From assembly GCA_013153635.1 (NCBI GenBank), contig JAADDZ010000007.1, positions 43,425-107,424 of the forward strand: 64,000 nt of DNA, read 5' to 3'. A program made the translations under genes and the position numbers. Origin of the DNA: Aquificota bacterium (lineage in GTDB: Bacteria > Aquificota > Aquificia > Aquificales > Hydrogenothermaceae). The notes under the pieces were generated by a model. It worked only from the letters and a program-made list of their open reading frames with translations, made no database searches and was not told where the DNA came from. Positions 20,401 through 27,946 of this stretch are shown in pieces. Position 1 is the stretch's first letter. Every line of letters starts with the position of its first letter.

Positions 20401-20923
20401 TCTGCTGTGGGTTATGTACATATGGACAGTTGTCCAAAGAATCTTCGATACCGTCATTATCACTATCGATGGTTTTCCTTGCAACATTAAAACTACAGGC
20501 TACCCAGTCTATACTATCTATAAATTCTGTGTTTGATGATGGCTCATAAATATGAATTGCAGGCCATACCTTGTAATTTCCTTCAGTTTTTAAAGGAACT
20601 TCGGCTGTATAACTAAAAGTTTCATGGCTAGAAATACTGTCATTTTTTCTTCTATTACCAGTATCATACAAAGTAGTATCATCAATAGAAACAGCAGTAA
20701 AAATCCCTTTATCTCCAAGGTAGATAGCATTACTTGACGGATTATAAATGGTAAAGCTAACAGTAACAGTATCATCTACATACAAGTCGGAATTATCTGA
20801 AGTTACAGAAAGGTTAGAAAGTTGTAACCCTGATTGGGTATATATAACATCATTTTTATAACATAACAAGTATCCATAGGAAATATCGACTAGAACAAAT
20901 AACCAAAAGATTAGATAAAACAT
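17447..20923 (-). CDS. Giant secreted protein with calcium-binding TSP3-like repeats and a zincin-type motif
   Basis: The 1158-residue precursor has a signal peptide (1-18) and an N-terminal beta domain (32-145). Thrombospondin type 3-like Asp-rich repeats (DNDGIEDSLDNCP, DTDKDGIGDLC, DSDGDGIIDD) span about 153-243, with another block at about 346-382. A cysteine-rich region (about 380-705) follows, then beta domains. A metalloprotease signature H955-E956-Y-T-H959 is followed by E1021-G-I-A-E1025, a plausible third zinc ligand of a gluzincin. The protein is therefore probably a calcium-stabilised extracellular or surface metallopeptidase; the substrate is unknown. The ATG is preceded by TAGGAGG, and its leader contains a hairpin. 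Confidence 0.82.
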   Translation of the reverse strand: MFYLIFWLFVLVDISYGYLLCYKNDVIYTQSGLQLSNLSVTSDNSDLYVDDTVTVSFTIYNPSSNAIYLGDKGIFTAVSIDDTTLYDTGNRRKNDSISSHETFSYTAEVPLKTEGNYKVWPAIHIYEPSSNTEFIDSIDWVACSFNVARKTIDSDNDGIEDSLDNCPYVHNPQQKNSDNDSLGDACDNCPYISNEDQLDTDKDGIGDLCEPDSDGDGIIDDNDQCPLEAENYNNWEDTDGCPDIKNKTSLIEIDFSMNPQKPAVGETVKVDVTVNDKTGKDISLIEIWVDSNLRKRCFNQSKCSDSFTTQTQPSVGVRAFNEDLKFNETVDVPAISPEMENYMFGDDDGDGIANVVDNCPEVPNPSQLDSDSDGVGDECDTCNAYSDCPSYAEQRISFVCETVAFEEPSDYYSMIYSFIDNSGCGCREFDQGNPFIRGKAYSEAVFVSTDSFMGRSICIGEHSCSNEYVDECIDENTLREVMCDRERGIVSKTYSCPDGCSNGKCNCAIEDDGGFNIFVGSTVEARLLSEQTLELIRREYPFLISFGDTDNPAISEECKDNQTLYEFSCIGIDDEGKYILQVHEVNCNLACEFGVCRCYESDGGKNLEQKGFVLAKSPDSLTEVIQLEDYCKDNRTIHEYFLRQGIGDCNLFEEDILCEGACKDGACQPPTCNDGIKNQDEENVDCGGVCFPCGYVGIKGKFLYKDYSTSTPTDRPVRLTKLYLKFTFENENNPYFLFETALKAFKNKLTRLYGKTLTDNQGDFAFFLPERLFNTDTVLDVGAVSINLGKLKNITLIIKAGNYAVEVEKDFDGCNEYVSWTGEINVKEEAPSIIPEGRGYDLGNIIIGRDEDDTVWVEGQARETDAGLCWIEFSSDEREMDNYSAYFDFAENILLMREWVDVNRDPTEDDPITKVSVAFPDTGPVNFTGTAWTNPIFGEIYMDSSYSYDDLTILHEYTHHLSEDISQNDWALSSHSFCFDATAIDLEPPEDVLDVLAMPFVAAGEAIPTFINENEEFAWFEGIAEFFAIYLAVNNRDRLTFRGFSNSFVWLETPQAICSAEKIHEGVEGVVQAFLWDLVDEFNNPIYIQSLNESFDNISDASSSSARVILQIFDKELDNFLDAPDLCEFIHAWKNRFSGRPEETLIDPIMIQLNITCE

Positions 20924-21356
20924 GATAAAACCTCCTAGATAACAATTTGGAGGGACTTTGTGAGAGTTTTTTTACGGTAGGAATAAAAAAACCTCTCATA
21001 AATAAATTTTTCATATATACAGTTTTTGTCAATCTTTTTGGAAAAAAAGGGTACACCTATAATACAAAATTATTTTGGCACTCTTAAAAATGTCTTTTTA
21101 TTAGATTGGTTTGTGATTTTTATTGCCCTATTTTTTATAATTTTTCTTGTACTGTATAAAAGGCAAATTAACCAGTATTTAAAAACTTTTGAAGCAAGTT
21201 TTCGTTTTATTTTATAATTACTTCATTTTTATGGAAATTTTTACATATTTAAATTTGCTCAAGTTATTGTTTAACAAAGGTTTCCTACAGGAAAATTCCC
21301 TTATTTTTCAATAACATACTTAACTTTCCTTTAAAATTTACGAAAAACTCTCTACC
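20924..21356. other. Divergent 433-base spacer with structured leader
   Basis: Spacer between two outward-facing secreted-protein genes. On the minus strand a perfect TTGACA is present near 21027 but no good -10 follows at normal spacing. A bulged 13-bp inverted repeat (20961-20998) lies in the leader of the giant protein gene. A 63-codon ORF from a TTG at 21026 on the plus strand encodes a hydrophobic segment (FVIFIALFFIIFLVL) but has no ribosome binding site; I do not call it. The rest is AT-rich without recognisable signals. Confidence 0.5.
20961..20998 (-). repeat. Bulged inverted repeat in the leader of the giant secreted protein gene
   Basis: Arms TGAGAGTTTTTTTA (20961-20974) and TAAAAAAACCTCTCA (20984-20998) pair over 13-14 positions with one bulged base and a 9-base loop. 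Downstream on the minus strand, CCTCC (plus positions 20949-20953) is complementary to the GGAGG ribosome binding site (20931-20935). The leader can therefore form two hairpins, the second masking translation initiation. Confidence 0.5.
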
Positions 21357-23648
21357 ATGAGATATAATGTGTATAACCTCAACTTTTTAAAAGGTATTGT
21401 AAAAGTGGTACTAGCTTTTTATATTTTCGTTTTTATCATATCTCTATTTTCTTGTGGAGAAGGTGCTGACCAAAAAATACTAATAGATAAACAGGAGTTC
21501 TCTAGCGGATACAAAATCGTAGTTCTAGGAAACTCAAAAGAAGAGATATTCGCAGGAAAAGAGCTATCCAAATATATAAAATCTTTAACTAAAGAAGATG
21601 TTCAGATTTTAACACATCTTGATAAAGATATATTAGAAGGCAAATATATCATAGTAGGATTGGCTCAAAACAGTTATATAAGAGAAGTTCTTGGCATAAA
21701 CGCAAAATTTACAAAAGACCAAAGTTTTATGATAAAAACTTTTGATGATGATATTATCATAACGGCAGACTCTCCTATTGGGATTGTATATGGAGCCTAC
21801 CATTTTCTAGAGAACTATCTAGGATTTAGATTTTTATCTAAAGATTTTACATATATACCTACAGGTAAGATAATCTCTATTCCCTCTAATTTAGAAGATT
21901 TACAAAGTCCAAGATTTTTCTACAGAGAGATATTTATAAACGAAAGTGAAGACCCAGATTTTGCTTTGAGGTTAAAACTAAACGGAAGGCTAGGACATAG
22001 AAATCATAAGCCTTTAAGGTTTGGAAATGTGTTTGTAAAGTTAAACAGCATATTTGATTTGGTTCCTAAAAAGTACGCAAAGAAGCACCCAGAGTATTTT
22101 TGTGGTGGACAGCTTGATTTTACAAACCCAGCTGTGAAGGAAATCGCTCTTAAAAATGCCCGAAAAATATTAAAAAACTATAAAAATATCGATGGAAAGT
22201 TCTACTTTGTTATATCAAACGCTGACACAGGTTTTTACTGTGCAAACAAAAGTAGCATAAAAAGAATAAAAGAGGGAAAAGCTCCTTCTACCCCTTATTT
22301 AGACTTTATTGTGTACTTGGCAACCAGACTAAAAAAAGAGTATCCTAACGCAATCTTTACCGCTAGTGCATACCTATGGAGCAGAAAACCTCCAAAAGTT
22401 TACGACAGACTCCCTGACAATACTGCGGTGTTTTTCTGTGATATAGAAGCAGACTTCTCTAAACCTATATATGAAAAAGAAAACAAAAAAATCTACAAAG
22501 ATTTAAAAAATTGGACAAAAATTTCAGACCACATCGTTATATGGCATTACATAACAAACTTTAATAACTATTTCCAGCCTTATCCTAATATCTACTCTGT
22601 ATCAGAAAACATAAAAACATACGCAAAACTAAAACAGATAAAAGGTGTTTTCCTTCAAGGCTCCTACGGAACTCCCTATGGAGACATGTCAGATTTAAAG
22701 CTATACCTTTTTGCTAGACTCCTGTGGAATCCTAATCTAGACTCTGAACTGATAATAGATGATTTCCTAAAAAAGTTTTACGGAAAATCGTACCAATACA
22801 TAAAAGAGTACATTCAGCTTTTATATCAATCCTCAAAAGAAAACCCATACCCCTTAAGGACAAAATTGATACAAAAGACTCCTTATCTAAATGCAGAGTT
22901 TTTTGTTAAAGCAGAAAATATTTTTAACAAAGCTCTATCATCTGTAGATGAAGATTCTATTTTTTATAAAAACATAAAAAAGCTAAAATTTGGGGTAGAC
23001 CTTATGTTACTACTTAACTTACCGTATCTACAGAAAACAGCTGAAGAAAAAGGTCTAGACTGGTTTAGCCCTGTTTATCTGAAAACTCTAAAAAGAGAGT
23101 TAAAAGCTTTTATCAAGCAAAACAATATAAGAGTATATTCAGAAGGAGGAAGAATAAAAGATTTATTAACATTAATCGATATAGACAGAAGCACAGTAAC
23201 CTATCCGAAAGAAGCTCAAGGGTACACCCTTGATAAGGACTGGTTCGACTATCAGGAGTATTTACTCCAGATTTGCTGTGGAGCAAGATTTGAACGAGAC
23301 CCTCTTGCTTCAGATAAAGTTGCTGTATCTATGCCCGGTCATAGTACAGCATGGGGTATCCAGCTAAACCTTTCTTTTCTGCCAAAGGGTAAATGGAAAC
23401 TGTACTTTTCTATTAGAGTAGAGCCGACAGCTACATACTCAAAAAACAGTCCAGCTTTTAGATATGGAGTGTACAGAAAGATAAAAAGGAAAGAGAAAAA
23501 GTTAGCAGAATTTTTAGATGGAAAATACCACACTATATACGTTGGGACTGTGAAAAATACTGATGGCAAACTTTGGATAGCTCCAGCAGGAAATAAATCT
23601 GTCAAAAAAATCTACATCGATAGAGTTTTTATAATAAAAGCCAACTAA
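21357..23648 (+). CDS. DUF4838-type lipoprotein, glycoside-hydrolase-like
   Basis: The 763-residue precursor has an N-terminal hydrophobic segment ending in L-F-S-C near residue 33, probably a lipoprotein signal with a long n-region. Residues about 40-170 look like the alpha-glucuronidase/hexosaminidase N-terminal domain (AGKELSKYIKSL, SPIGIVYGAYHFLENYLGFRFLSKD). Residues about 190-490 correspond to the DUF4838 barrel (FYREIFINE, GRLGHRNH, YWSRKPP-like and GVFLQGSYGTPYGD). A C-terminal beta-rich domain could bind carbohydrate. Function by family: secreted sugar-acting enzyme, not proven. No strong ribosome binding site precedes the ATG, so the start is uncertain. It is an unusual gene for a presumed autotroph. 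Confidence 0.72.
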   Translation: MRYNVYNLNFLKGIVKVVLAFYIFVFIISLFSCGEGADQKILIDKQEFSSGYKIVVLGNSKEEIFAGKELSKYIKSLTKEDVQILTHLDKDILEGKYIIVGLAQNSYIREVLGINAKFTKDQSFMIKTFDDDIIITADSPIGIVYGAYHFLENYLGFRFLSKDFTYIPTGKIISIPSNLEDLQSPRFFYREIFINESEDPDFALRLKLNGRLGHRNHKPLRFGNVFVKLNSIFDLVPKKYAKKHPEYFCGGQLDFTNPAVKEIALKNARKILKNYKNIDGKFYFVISNADTGFYCANKSSIKRIKEGKAPSTPYLDFIVYLATRLKKEYPNAIFTASAYLWSRKPPKVYDRLPDNTAVFFCDIEADFSKPIYEKENKKIYKDLKNWTKISDHIVIWHYITNFNNYFQPYPNIYSVSENIKTYAKLKQIKGVFLQGSYGTPYGDMSDLKLYLFARLLWNPNLDSELIIDDFLKKFYGKSYQYIKEYIQLLYQSSKENPYPLRTKLIQKTPYLNAEFFVKAENIFNKALSSVDEDSIFYKNIKKLKFGVDLMLLLNLPYLQKTAEEKGLDWFSPVYLKTLKRELKAFIKQNNIRVYSEGGRIKDLLTLIDIDRSTVTYPKEAQGYTLDKDWFDYQEYLLQICCGARFERDPLASDKVAVSMPGHSTAWGIQLNLSFLPKGKWKLYFSIRVEPTATYSKNSPAFRYGVYRKIKRKEKKLAEFLDGKYHTIYVGTVKNTDGKLWIAPAGNKSVKKIYIDRVFIIKAN

Positions 23649-23708
23649 ATTCACATCTTATACTTAATAGTTTACAATTTTAACTACAGTGATAAGTTTT
23701 TGGAGGAT

Positions 23709-24851
23709 ATGCGTTTGTTTTACCTTTCGAAGGTTACTCCCCTCTTTTTCCTTTTAGCCCTTACAAATCTGCTGATAGGTTTCTTTTTAAAAATATCTTC
23801 TCAAGATTACATACATTACGGCTTTGTTTTTGTGTTTGGGTTTATTGCTATTACTATTATAGGTGCGATGTATCAGATAATCCCTAACTCCCAGCAAAGA
23901 CAGCTCTACTTGCCTAACTTGTCTTATATCTCTTTTTTATTAGGAGTTATATTATCTATACTTCTAGTTTTTCAAAGTTATAAGCTCGCATCAATCGTAT
24001 TTTTTGTACTGGTAGTCCTCTTTTCTGCACATGTTCTTCCAGTACTTAAAAATGTAAAACCTATAACTATAAAATTTTTGACCGCATCTTTAGTGTATAT
24101 GTTTCTTTCAAGCATAGTATTCTTGCTAACAAACTTTTTCCAGATACCACTTCAAGCAGTTATACACACGTTCACAGTGGGAGCCATGATTAACGCAGTG
24201 TTTGGGGTAGAATTTGCATGGATACCAATGTTTTACATGCAGACAGTAAATACTAAAAGAGGAAATTTTATATTTTGGCTAAATCAACTGTCTGTAATCT
24301 TTATTTTAATTTCTTTTTTGACCCTTAACTATAAACTCATATCTTTTGCAGTTTTATTACAGATTCTTGTAACTGTTCTATTTTTGTGGTTCGTTATAGA
24401 TACAGTAAAAAGAGGAAAAGCATTAACAGGTATACCATACGCAGTAAAATTCTTTTCTGCAGGACTTTCTTTTCTGTTAGGTGGATTGGTTGTAGCCTTT
24501 TTTGTAAGTTTTACAAAAAATCATATCTTGATAGATTTTCATATAGACTTCATGATTCTTGGATTTGGAGTTTTTACCATAACAGGAGGTATGCTCCATC
24601 TCACTCCTAGGATTTTGTGGAATATCGTCTATGTAAAAAAAGCCCAACAAGGAAAACAGGTACCACAGGTAAACATGGTAATCCCAAAAAACAAGGCAGA
24701 AAGGTTCTTTTCTCTCTTGTTTTTAAGTTTTATCATAGGGCTTTTGACTGAAGGGTTTGGGTTTACATATGGTTGGGCTTTGTTCTATTTTGTTTTTATC
24801 TTTTATAGTATATATTTTGTTTATAAATTGGCAGTTTTTACAAAAATTTAA
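23709..24851 (+). CDS. Polytopic membrane protein resembling heme-copper oxidase subunit I / NnrS
   Basis: About eleven hydrophobic helices in roughly 380 residues. Conserved-looking histidines occur in YIHYGFVFVFGFIAITIIGAM, AVIHTFTVGAMINAVFG and HIDFMILGFGVFTITGGMLHLTPRI, a spacing reminiscent of heme-binding helices in oxidase subunit I and NnrS-like proteins. No complete oxidase motif set is seen, so the role (heme protein, NO or oxygen related) is only suggested. An upstream TTG at 23700 is rejected because GGAGG at 23702-23706 is the ribosome binding site for the ATG at 23709. A 57-codon membrane protein gene follows. Confidence 0.7.
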   Translation: MRLFYLSKVTPLFFLLALTNLLIGFFLKISSQDYIHYGFVFVFGFIAITIIGAMYQIIPNSQQRQLYLPNLSYISFLLGVILSILLVFQSYKLASIVFFVLVVLFSAHVLPVLKNVKPITIKFLTASLVYMFLSSIVFLLTNFFQIPLQAVIHTFTVGAMINAVFGVEFAWIPMFYMQTVNTKRGNFIFWLNQLSVIFILISFLTLNYKLISFAVLLQILVTVLFLWFVIDTVKRGKALTGIPYAVKFFSAGLSFLLGGLVVAFFVSFTKNHILIDFHIDFMILGFGVFTITGGMLHLTPRILWNIVYVKKAQQGKQVPQVNMVIPKNKAERFFSLLFLSFIIGLLTEGFGFTYGWALFYFVFIFYSIYFVYKLAVFTKI

Positions 24852-24864
24852 TTGGAGATAAAAT

Positions 24865-25038
24865 ATGAAAATACTCTATATCCTATTAATTTTGCTTGCA
24901 TTAGTATCTTTCATAAAGATGAGTCTATACCTTGGATTTATGGCTCTTGGAATAATGATAGGTATCTTCTTATATAGCTACTTTTCAAAAAAAGTTAACA
25001 GTGTCAGACAGATACATCTAGACAAAAGCCAAAATTGA
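24865..25038 (+). CDS. Small membrane protein (57 aa)
   Basis: Read by hand: an ORF from the ATG at 24865 to the TGA at 25036-25038, with GGAG seven bases upstream. The product starts MKILYILLILLALVSF and has two hydrophobic segments (about 3-17 and 20-40), then a short basic cytoplasmic tail (SKKVNSVRQ). It sits 13 bases after the oxidase-like gene, so it is probably in the same transcript and could be an accessory subunit. I recognise no family. Confidence 0.65.
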   Translation: MKILYILLILLALVSFIKMSLYLGFMALGIMIGIFLYSYFSKKVNSVRQIHLDKSQN

Positions 25039-25095
25039 CATAAGCTTGGGAGCATGTATATTTATAAACGCATATAACAAATGGAGGACAAAAAG

Positions 25096-25410
25096 ATGCC
25101 TATCTATGTGATGTTAACAAAAGTTTCCCCTGATGCAACAAAGAATCCTTTTGACCTAGTAGAATTAGAAAAAGAAGTAAAAGCCAGTATCAAGAGAAAC
25201 TGCCCAGATGTAAAATGGATTAAAAATCTTGCAGTTTTTGGACCCTACGATTATTTAGACATCTTCGAAGCTCCAAACGACGAAGAAGCATCAAAAGTAG
25301 CTATCATTGTAAGGTCTTTTGGTCATGCAACAACCGAAACATGGAGCGCAATAGAGTGGGATAATTTCAAAGATACCATTGCACATATAAGGAAAGCACC
25401 TATTGAGTAA
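25096..25410 (+). CDS. GYD-domain protein
   Basis: A 104-residue cytoplasmic alpha/beta protein starting MPIYVMLTKVSPDATKNP. The motif A-V-F-G-P-Y-D-Y-L-D-I-F-E-A matches the G-x-Y-D core of the GYD family, dimeric ferredoxin-like-fold proteins of unknown function. The ATG at 25081 is rejected because it overlaps the ribosome binding site GGAGG; the ATG at 25096 is eight bases downstream of it. Its stop shares a base with the next start (TAATG), so it is coupled to the acyl-activating fusion protein. Confidence 0.82.
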   Translation: MPIYVMLTKVSPDATKNPFDLVELEKEVKASIKRNCPDVKWIKNLAVFGPYDYLDIFEAPNDEEASKVAIIVRSFGHATTETWSAIEWDNFKDTIAHIRKAPIE

Positions 25411-27860
25411 TGTTTTTAAAGGAACATAAAGGTACTGCCCTCATACACAAAGACCAGAATATCAGTTATAAAACAGTTATCCAAGAAGTCAAAAGGTTCT
25501 CTTCAATTTTGGATATAAATCTTGGGGACAAGGTTTCTATTTTTTCTGAAAATCGTCCCCAATGGGTTTATGCCTTGTTCTCAATATGGGAAAGAGGAGG
25601 TATCCCTGTCCCTATAGACTTTATGTCAACTCCACAAGAAGTTACATACATATTAAAAGACTGTAAACCATCTACCATTTTTTGCTCAAAAACCACAGAA
25701 AAAGTACTCAAAGAAGCCATTTTACCCTTAGATTACAAGCCAAATATCATTATTTTTGAAGATGTAAAAAACTTAAACTTACATTCTTACCCTTCCCCAA
25801 AAAGAAAAAAAGAAGACCCTGCTTTGATACTTTATACATCTGGAACTACAGGAACTCCAAAAGGAGTAGTGCTAACTTTTGATAATCTTCTGTCAAATAT
25901 AGAAGGTATATTAGAGGTAAAAATAGCCTCCAAAGAAGATAAAACTTTGGCTATTTTACCTTTTCATCATTCTTATCCACTGATGGTATCTTTACTAATT
26001 CCTATTTACCTTGGAGCAACCATAATATTCCTTGAGAAACTCTCTGCTGATGAGATACTAGAAAAGATGAACAGGTATAAAGTATCTATCCTCATTGGTG
26101 TTCCTCGTCTTTATTCCTTATTCCACAGAAATATCTTTAGTAAGATAGATAAAAAACTCACTACCAGATACCTGTTTAAAACTGTAAAAATCATAAACAG
26201 TAAGAAACTCTCAAAGCTTGTTTTTAAAAAAGTCCACAATGTATTTGGAGGAAACATAAAATATTTTGTATCTGGGGGAGCAAAGTTAGACATAGAGATA
26301 GCAAAAGATTTATCAGCCTTAGGTTTTAATATTATAGAAGGATATGGTCTTACAGAAACATCACCTATCGTAACATTCAACCCTCCAGAAAAAATAAAAC
26401 TTGGCTCTGTAGGAAAACCGATAAAAGATGTTTACATAAAGCTAGAAAACGGTGAAGTTCTTGTAAAAGGTAGAAACGTGATGAAAGGGTACTATAACAG
26501 ACCAGAAGATACCGCTAAAGTCCTAAAAAATGGTTGGCTTTATACTGGAGACTTAGGATACATAGATAACGAAGGCTACCTGTTTATAACTGGAAGAAAA
26601 AAAGAGATAATAGTCTTACCAAACGGTAAAAACATAAATCCAGAAGAGATAGAGCAAAAAATTTTAAAAATCTCTGATTTAGTAAAAGAAGTAGGAGTTA
26701 TTCAAGAAAACGGCAAACTCGTTGCAATAATATATCCAAACCTTGAAAAATTAAAAGAAAAAAAGATACTAAACCTAAAAGAGACACTAAAGTGGGAAGT
26801 TATCGATGTATATAACCGAAAAGTACCAGACTACAAAAGAATATACAAATTTTATATCGTAAAAACAGAACTTCCAAAAACAAGAATAGGAAAATTAAAA
26901 AGGTTTTTACTACCAAAACTTTTAGAAAGTGAAAAAACAAAAAGATTAACTCACATCAAAGAACCAGATTTTAAAGAATACAAAATTATAAAAGATTACC
27001 TAAAAAGAATAACCAAAAAAGAGGTATACCCAAACTCTCATCTAGAGATAGACTTAGGCTTAGATTCCCTAGAAAAAGTAGAATTTATCACCTTTTTAGA
27101 AAAAACATTTGGAGTGGATATTAGTGATGAAGAGCTTTCAAAATACGAAACTGTTGAAGAAATAGCCCTTTTTATCAAAAATAAAAAGACAAAATTAGAA
27201 ACAGTTGACACAGATTGGTCAAAAGTTCTAAAAGAGAATATAACCATGGAAATTCCACAGAGGAGATATTCATTATTAGCGATAAAGTACATCACAAAAC
27301 CAGTTTTTAAACTTTATTTTAGACTAGAAGTAAAAGGAGTAGAAAATCTTCCTTCATCTTCATTTATCATAGCTCCAAACCACCAAAGCTACCTTGATGG
27401 TTTTTTGATTATCTCTTCACTACCAAACCATATACTAAAGGATTTGTACTTTCTCGCAGAAGAGAAATTCTTTCCTCCAAACACGATAAAAGGAAAAATA
27501 GGGACATTTTTTCATATAGTAACCATAAATGTAAACAAGAATCTAAAAGTATCTTTACAAAATACAGCCTATCTACTTAGAAAAGGCAAAAAGGTTGTAA
27601 TATTCCCTGAAGGTGCAAGAACAAGGACTGGAGAACTTTTAGAATTTAAACCTTTTTTCGCAATCTTAAGTAAGGAGCTAAATTTACCAGTTATCCCTCT
27701 TACTATAAAAGGAGCTTTCGAAGCCTTGCCAATAGACTCAAAATTCCCAAAACCTAGAAAAATACAACTTATCTACTCAAAACCTATATACCCAAAAGAA
27801 AAAACATATACACAGATAGTAGAACTAACAAAACAAAAAATTAAAGAAAATTTAAAATAA
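25410..27860 (+). CDS. Acyl-activating enzyme / acyl carrier / PlsC acyltransferase fusion
   Basis: Three domains in 816 residues. Residues 1-515 are an AMP-forming acyl ligase with the P-loop Y142-T-S-G-T-T-G148-x-P-K-G, EGYGLTETSP and YTGDLGYID. Residues about 520-590 are an acyl carrier domain with the phosphopantetheine serine S553 in LGLDSLEK. Residues about 620-816 are a lysophospholipid-type acyltransferase with H658-Q-S-Y-L-D663 (HX4D) and FPEGARTRTG. Inferred role: activate a fatty acid, hold it on the internal carrier and transfer it to a lipid acceptor at the inner membrane face. Related to Aas but with a different domain order and an added carrier. Coupled to the GYD gene by TAATG. 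Confidence 0.88.
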   Translation: MFLKEHKGTALIHKDQNISYKTVIQEVKRFSSILDINLGDKVSIFSENRPQWVYALFSIWERGGIPVPIDFMSTPQEVTYILKDCKPSTIFCSKTTEKVLKEAILPLDYKPNIIIFEDVKNLNLHSYPSPKRKKEDPALILYTSGTTGTPKGVVLTFDNLLSNIEGILEVKIASKEDKTLAILPFHHSYPLMVSLLIPIYLGATIIFLEKLSADEILEKMNRYKVSILIGVPRLYSLFHRNIFSKIDKKLTTRYLFKTVKIINSKKLSKLVFKKVHNVFGGNIKYFVSGGAKLDIEIAKDLSALGFNIIEGYGLTETSPIVTFNPPEKIKLGSVGKPIKDVYIKLENGEVLVKGRNVMKGYYNRPEDTAKVLKNGWLYTGDLGYIDNEGYLFITGRKKEIIVLPNGKNINPEEIEQKILKISDLVKEVGVIQENGKLVAIIYPNLEKLKEKKILNLKETLKWEVIDVYNRKVPDYKRIYKFYIVKTELPKTRIGKLKRFLLPKLLESEKTKRLTHIKEPDFKEYKIIKDYLKRITKKEVYPNSHLEIDLGLDSLEKVEFITFLEKTFGVDISDEELSKYETVEEIALFIKNKKTKLETVDTDWSKVLKENITMEIPQRRYSLLAIKYITKPVFKLYFRLEVKGVENLPSSSFIIAPNHQSYLDGFLIISSLPNHILKDLYFLAEEKFFPPNTIKGKIGTFFHIVTINVNKNLKVSLQNTAYLLRKGKKVVIFPEGARTRTGELLEFKPFFAILSKELNLPVIPLTIKGAFEALPIDSKFPKPRKIQLIYSKPIYPKEKTYTQIVELTKQKIKENLK

Positions 27861-27906
27861 TATCTTTAAATATGAGTTTTTTCATATTTCTGCCGAAAAG
27901 CCACTG

Positions 27907-27912
27907 TATAAT
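27907..27912 (+). promoter_or_regulatory. Possible -10 element of the heme-lipoprotein/flavinylation cluster
   Basis: A perfect TATAAT preceded by TG, 34 bases before the ATG at 27947, in the only gap (86 bases) before the cluster. The -35 region shows no good match. Confidence 0.35.
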
Positions 27913-27946
27913 CGGCTATTAAAAATATTTTATATGGAGGGTAATA

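Noticed and set aside
21026..21217. 63-codon plus-strand ORF with one hydrophobic helix
   Set aside because: TTG start without ribosome binding site in an AT-rich spacer; hydrophobic runs arise easily from T-rich DNA.
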